From: JAFGBN01 sp964394145
GTDB lineage: Bacteria; Chloroflexota; Dehalococcoidia; GIF9; AB-539-J10
Length of the DNA stretch: 5,473 nucleotides
Direction of reading: 5' to 3'
NCBI GenBank assembly: GCA_964394145.1
Contig: CAYMVL010000003.1
Location: forward strand, 1-5,473
Below, piece after piece: positions 5,385-5,473 of the stretch. Every line of letters begins with the position of its first letter. Within the stretch, counting starts at the first letter, position 1. Position numbers and translations under genes: made by a program. A model generated the notes under the pieces. That model was not told where the DNA came from. It did not search any database and saw only the letters and a list, made by a program, of their open reading frames with translations.

Positions 5385-5473
5385 AATGTCTAAATGCCGG
5401 ATTAAAAAGCGTTTAGTCCTTTGTGGTTTCAGATTTGCTATTGTTCGGCTCCGGTGTTTAGCACCTGATCTTT

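Noticed and set aside
5453..5465. GGTG-TTTAG-CACC inverted repeat near the right edge.
   Set aside because: Four-base arms are too short to separate from chance, and the context is cut by the window end.

Overview
This 5.5 kb window holds five protein genes and no RNA genes, CRISPR arrays or mobile elements. The gene content (a tungsten- or molybdenum-type aldehyde:ferredoxin oxidoreductase, a corrinoid methyl-carrier protein with a URO-D-fold methyltransferase, and a cysteine-rich CGAxxG redox protein) points to a strictly anaerobic bacterium. Uncultured Chloroflexota (Dehalococcoidia) or Desulfobacterota from sediment would fit. That placement is inferred from gene content only; there is no taxonomic marker here.

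Layout, left to right. Minus strand 1801 to 1: a two-gene operon with the corrinoid-binding protein first (1801-1169), then 33 bases later a URO-D/MtaA-family protein (1135 to the window edge, 3' end missing). Positions 1802-1972: a divergent intergenic region with back-to-back promoter candidates, a perfect 7-bp inverted repeat in the corrinoid leader, and a 7-codon upstream ORF with a strong Shine-Dalgarno. Plus strand 1973-3383: a CGAxxG-type cysteine-rich protein, then, after 73 bases with a small palindrome, an NADP-type short-chain dehydrogenase. Positions 3384-3456: a convergent gap with one stem-loop. Minus strand 5313-3457: a complete aldehyde:ferredoxin oxidoreductase (AOR). Positions 5314-5473: its upstream region with iterated AATCCT-type repeats.

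How they may work together (inference): the URO-D protein and corrinoid protein would move a methyl group from an unknown donor onto cobalt. The cysteine-rich protein, transcribed from the same divergent region, could handle electrons or reductive reactivation. The dehydrogenase and AOR could take an alcohol or carbonyl through an aldehyde to an acid with electrons going to NADP and ferredoxin. This would suit use of a methoxylated or methylated compound, but the substrate cannot be read from the sequence. Two departures from family norms stand out: the visible part of the URO-D protein lacks the HxC zinc motif of the MtaA/MtbA methyltransferases, and the second pterin-contact motif of the AOR has Val where Asp is usual.
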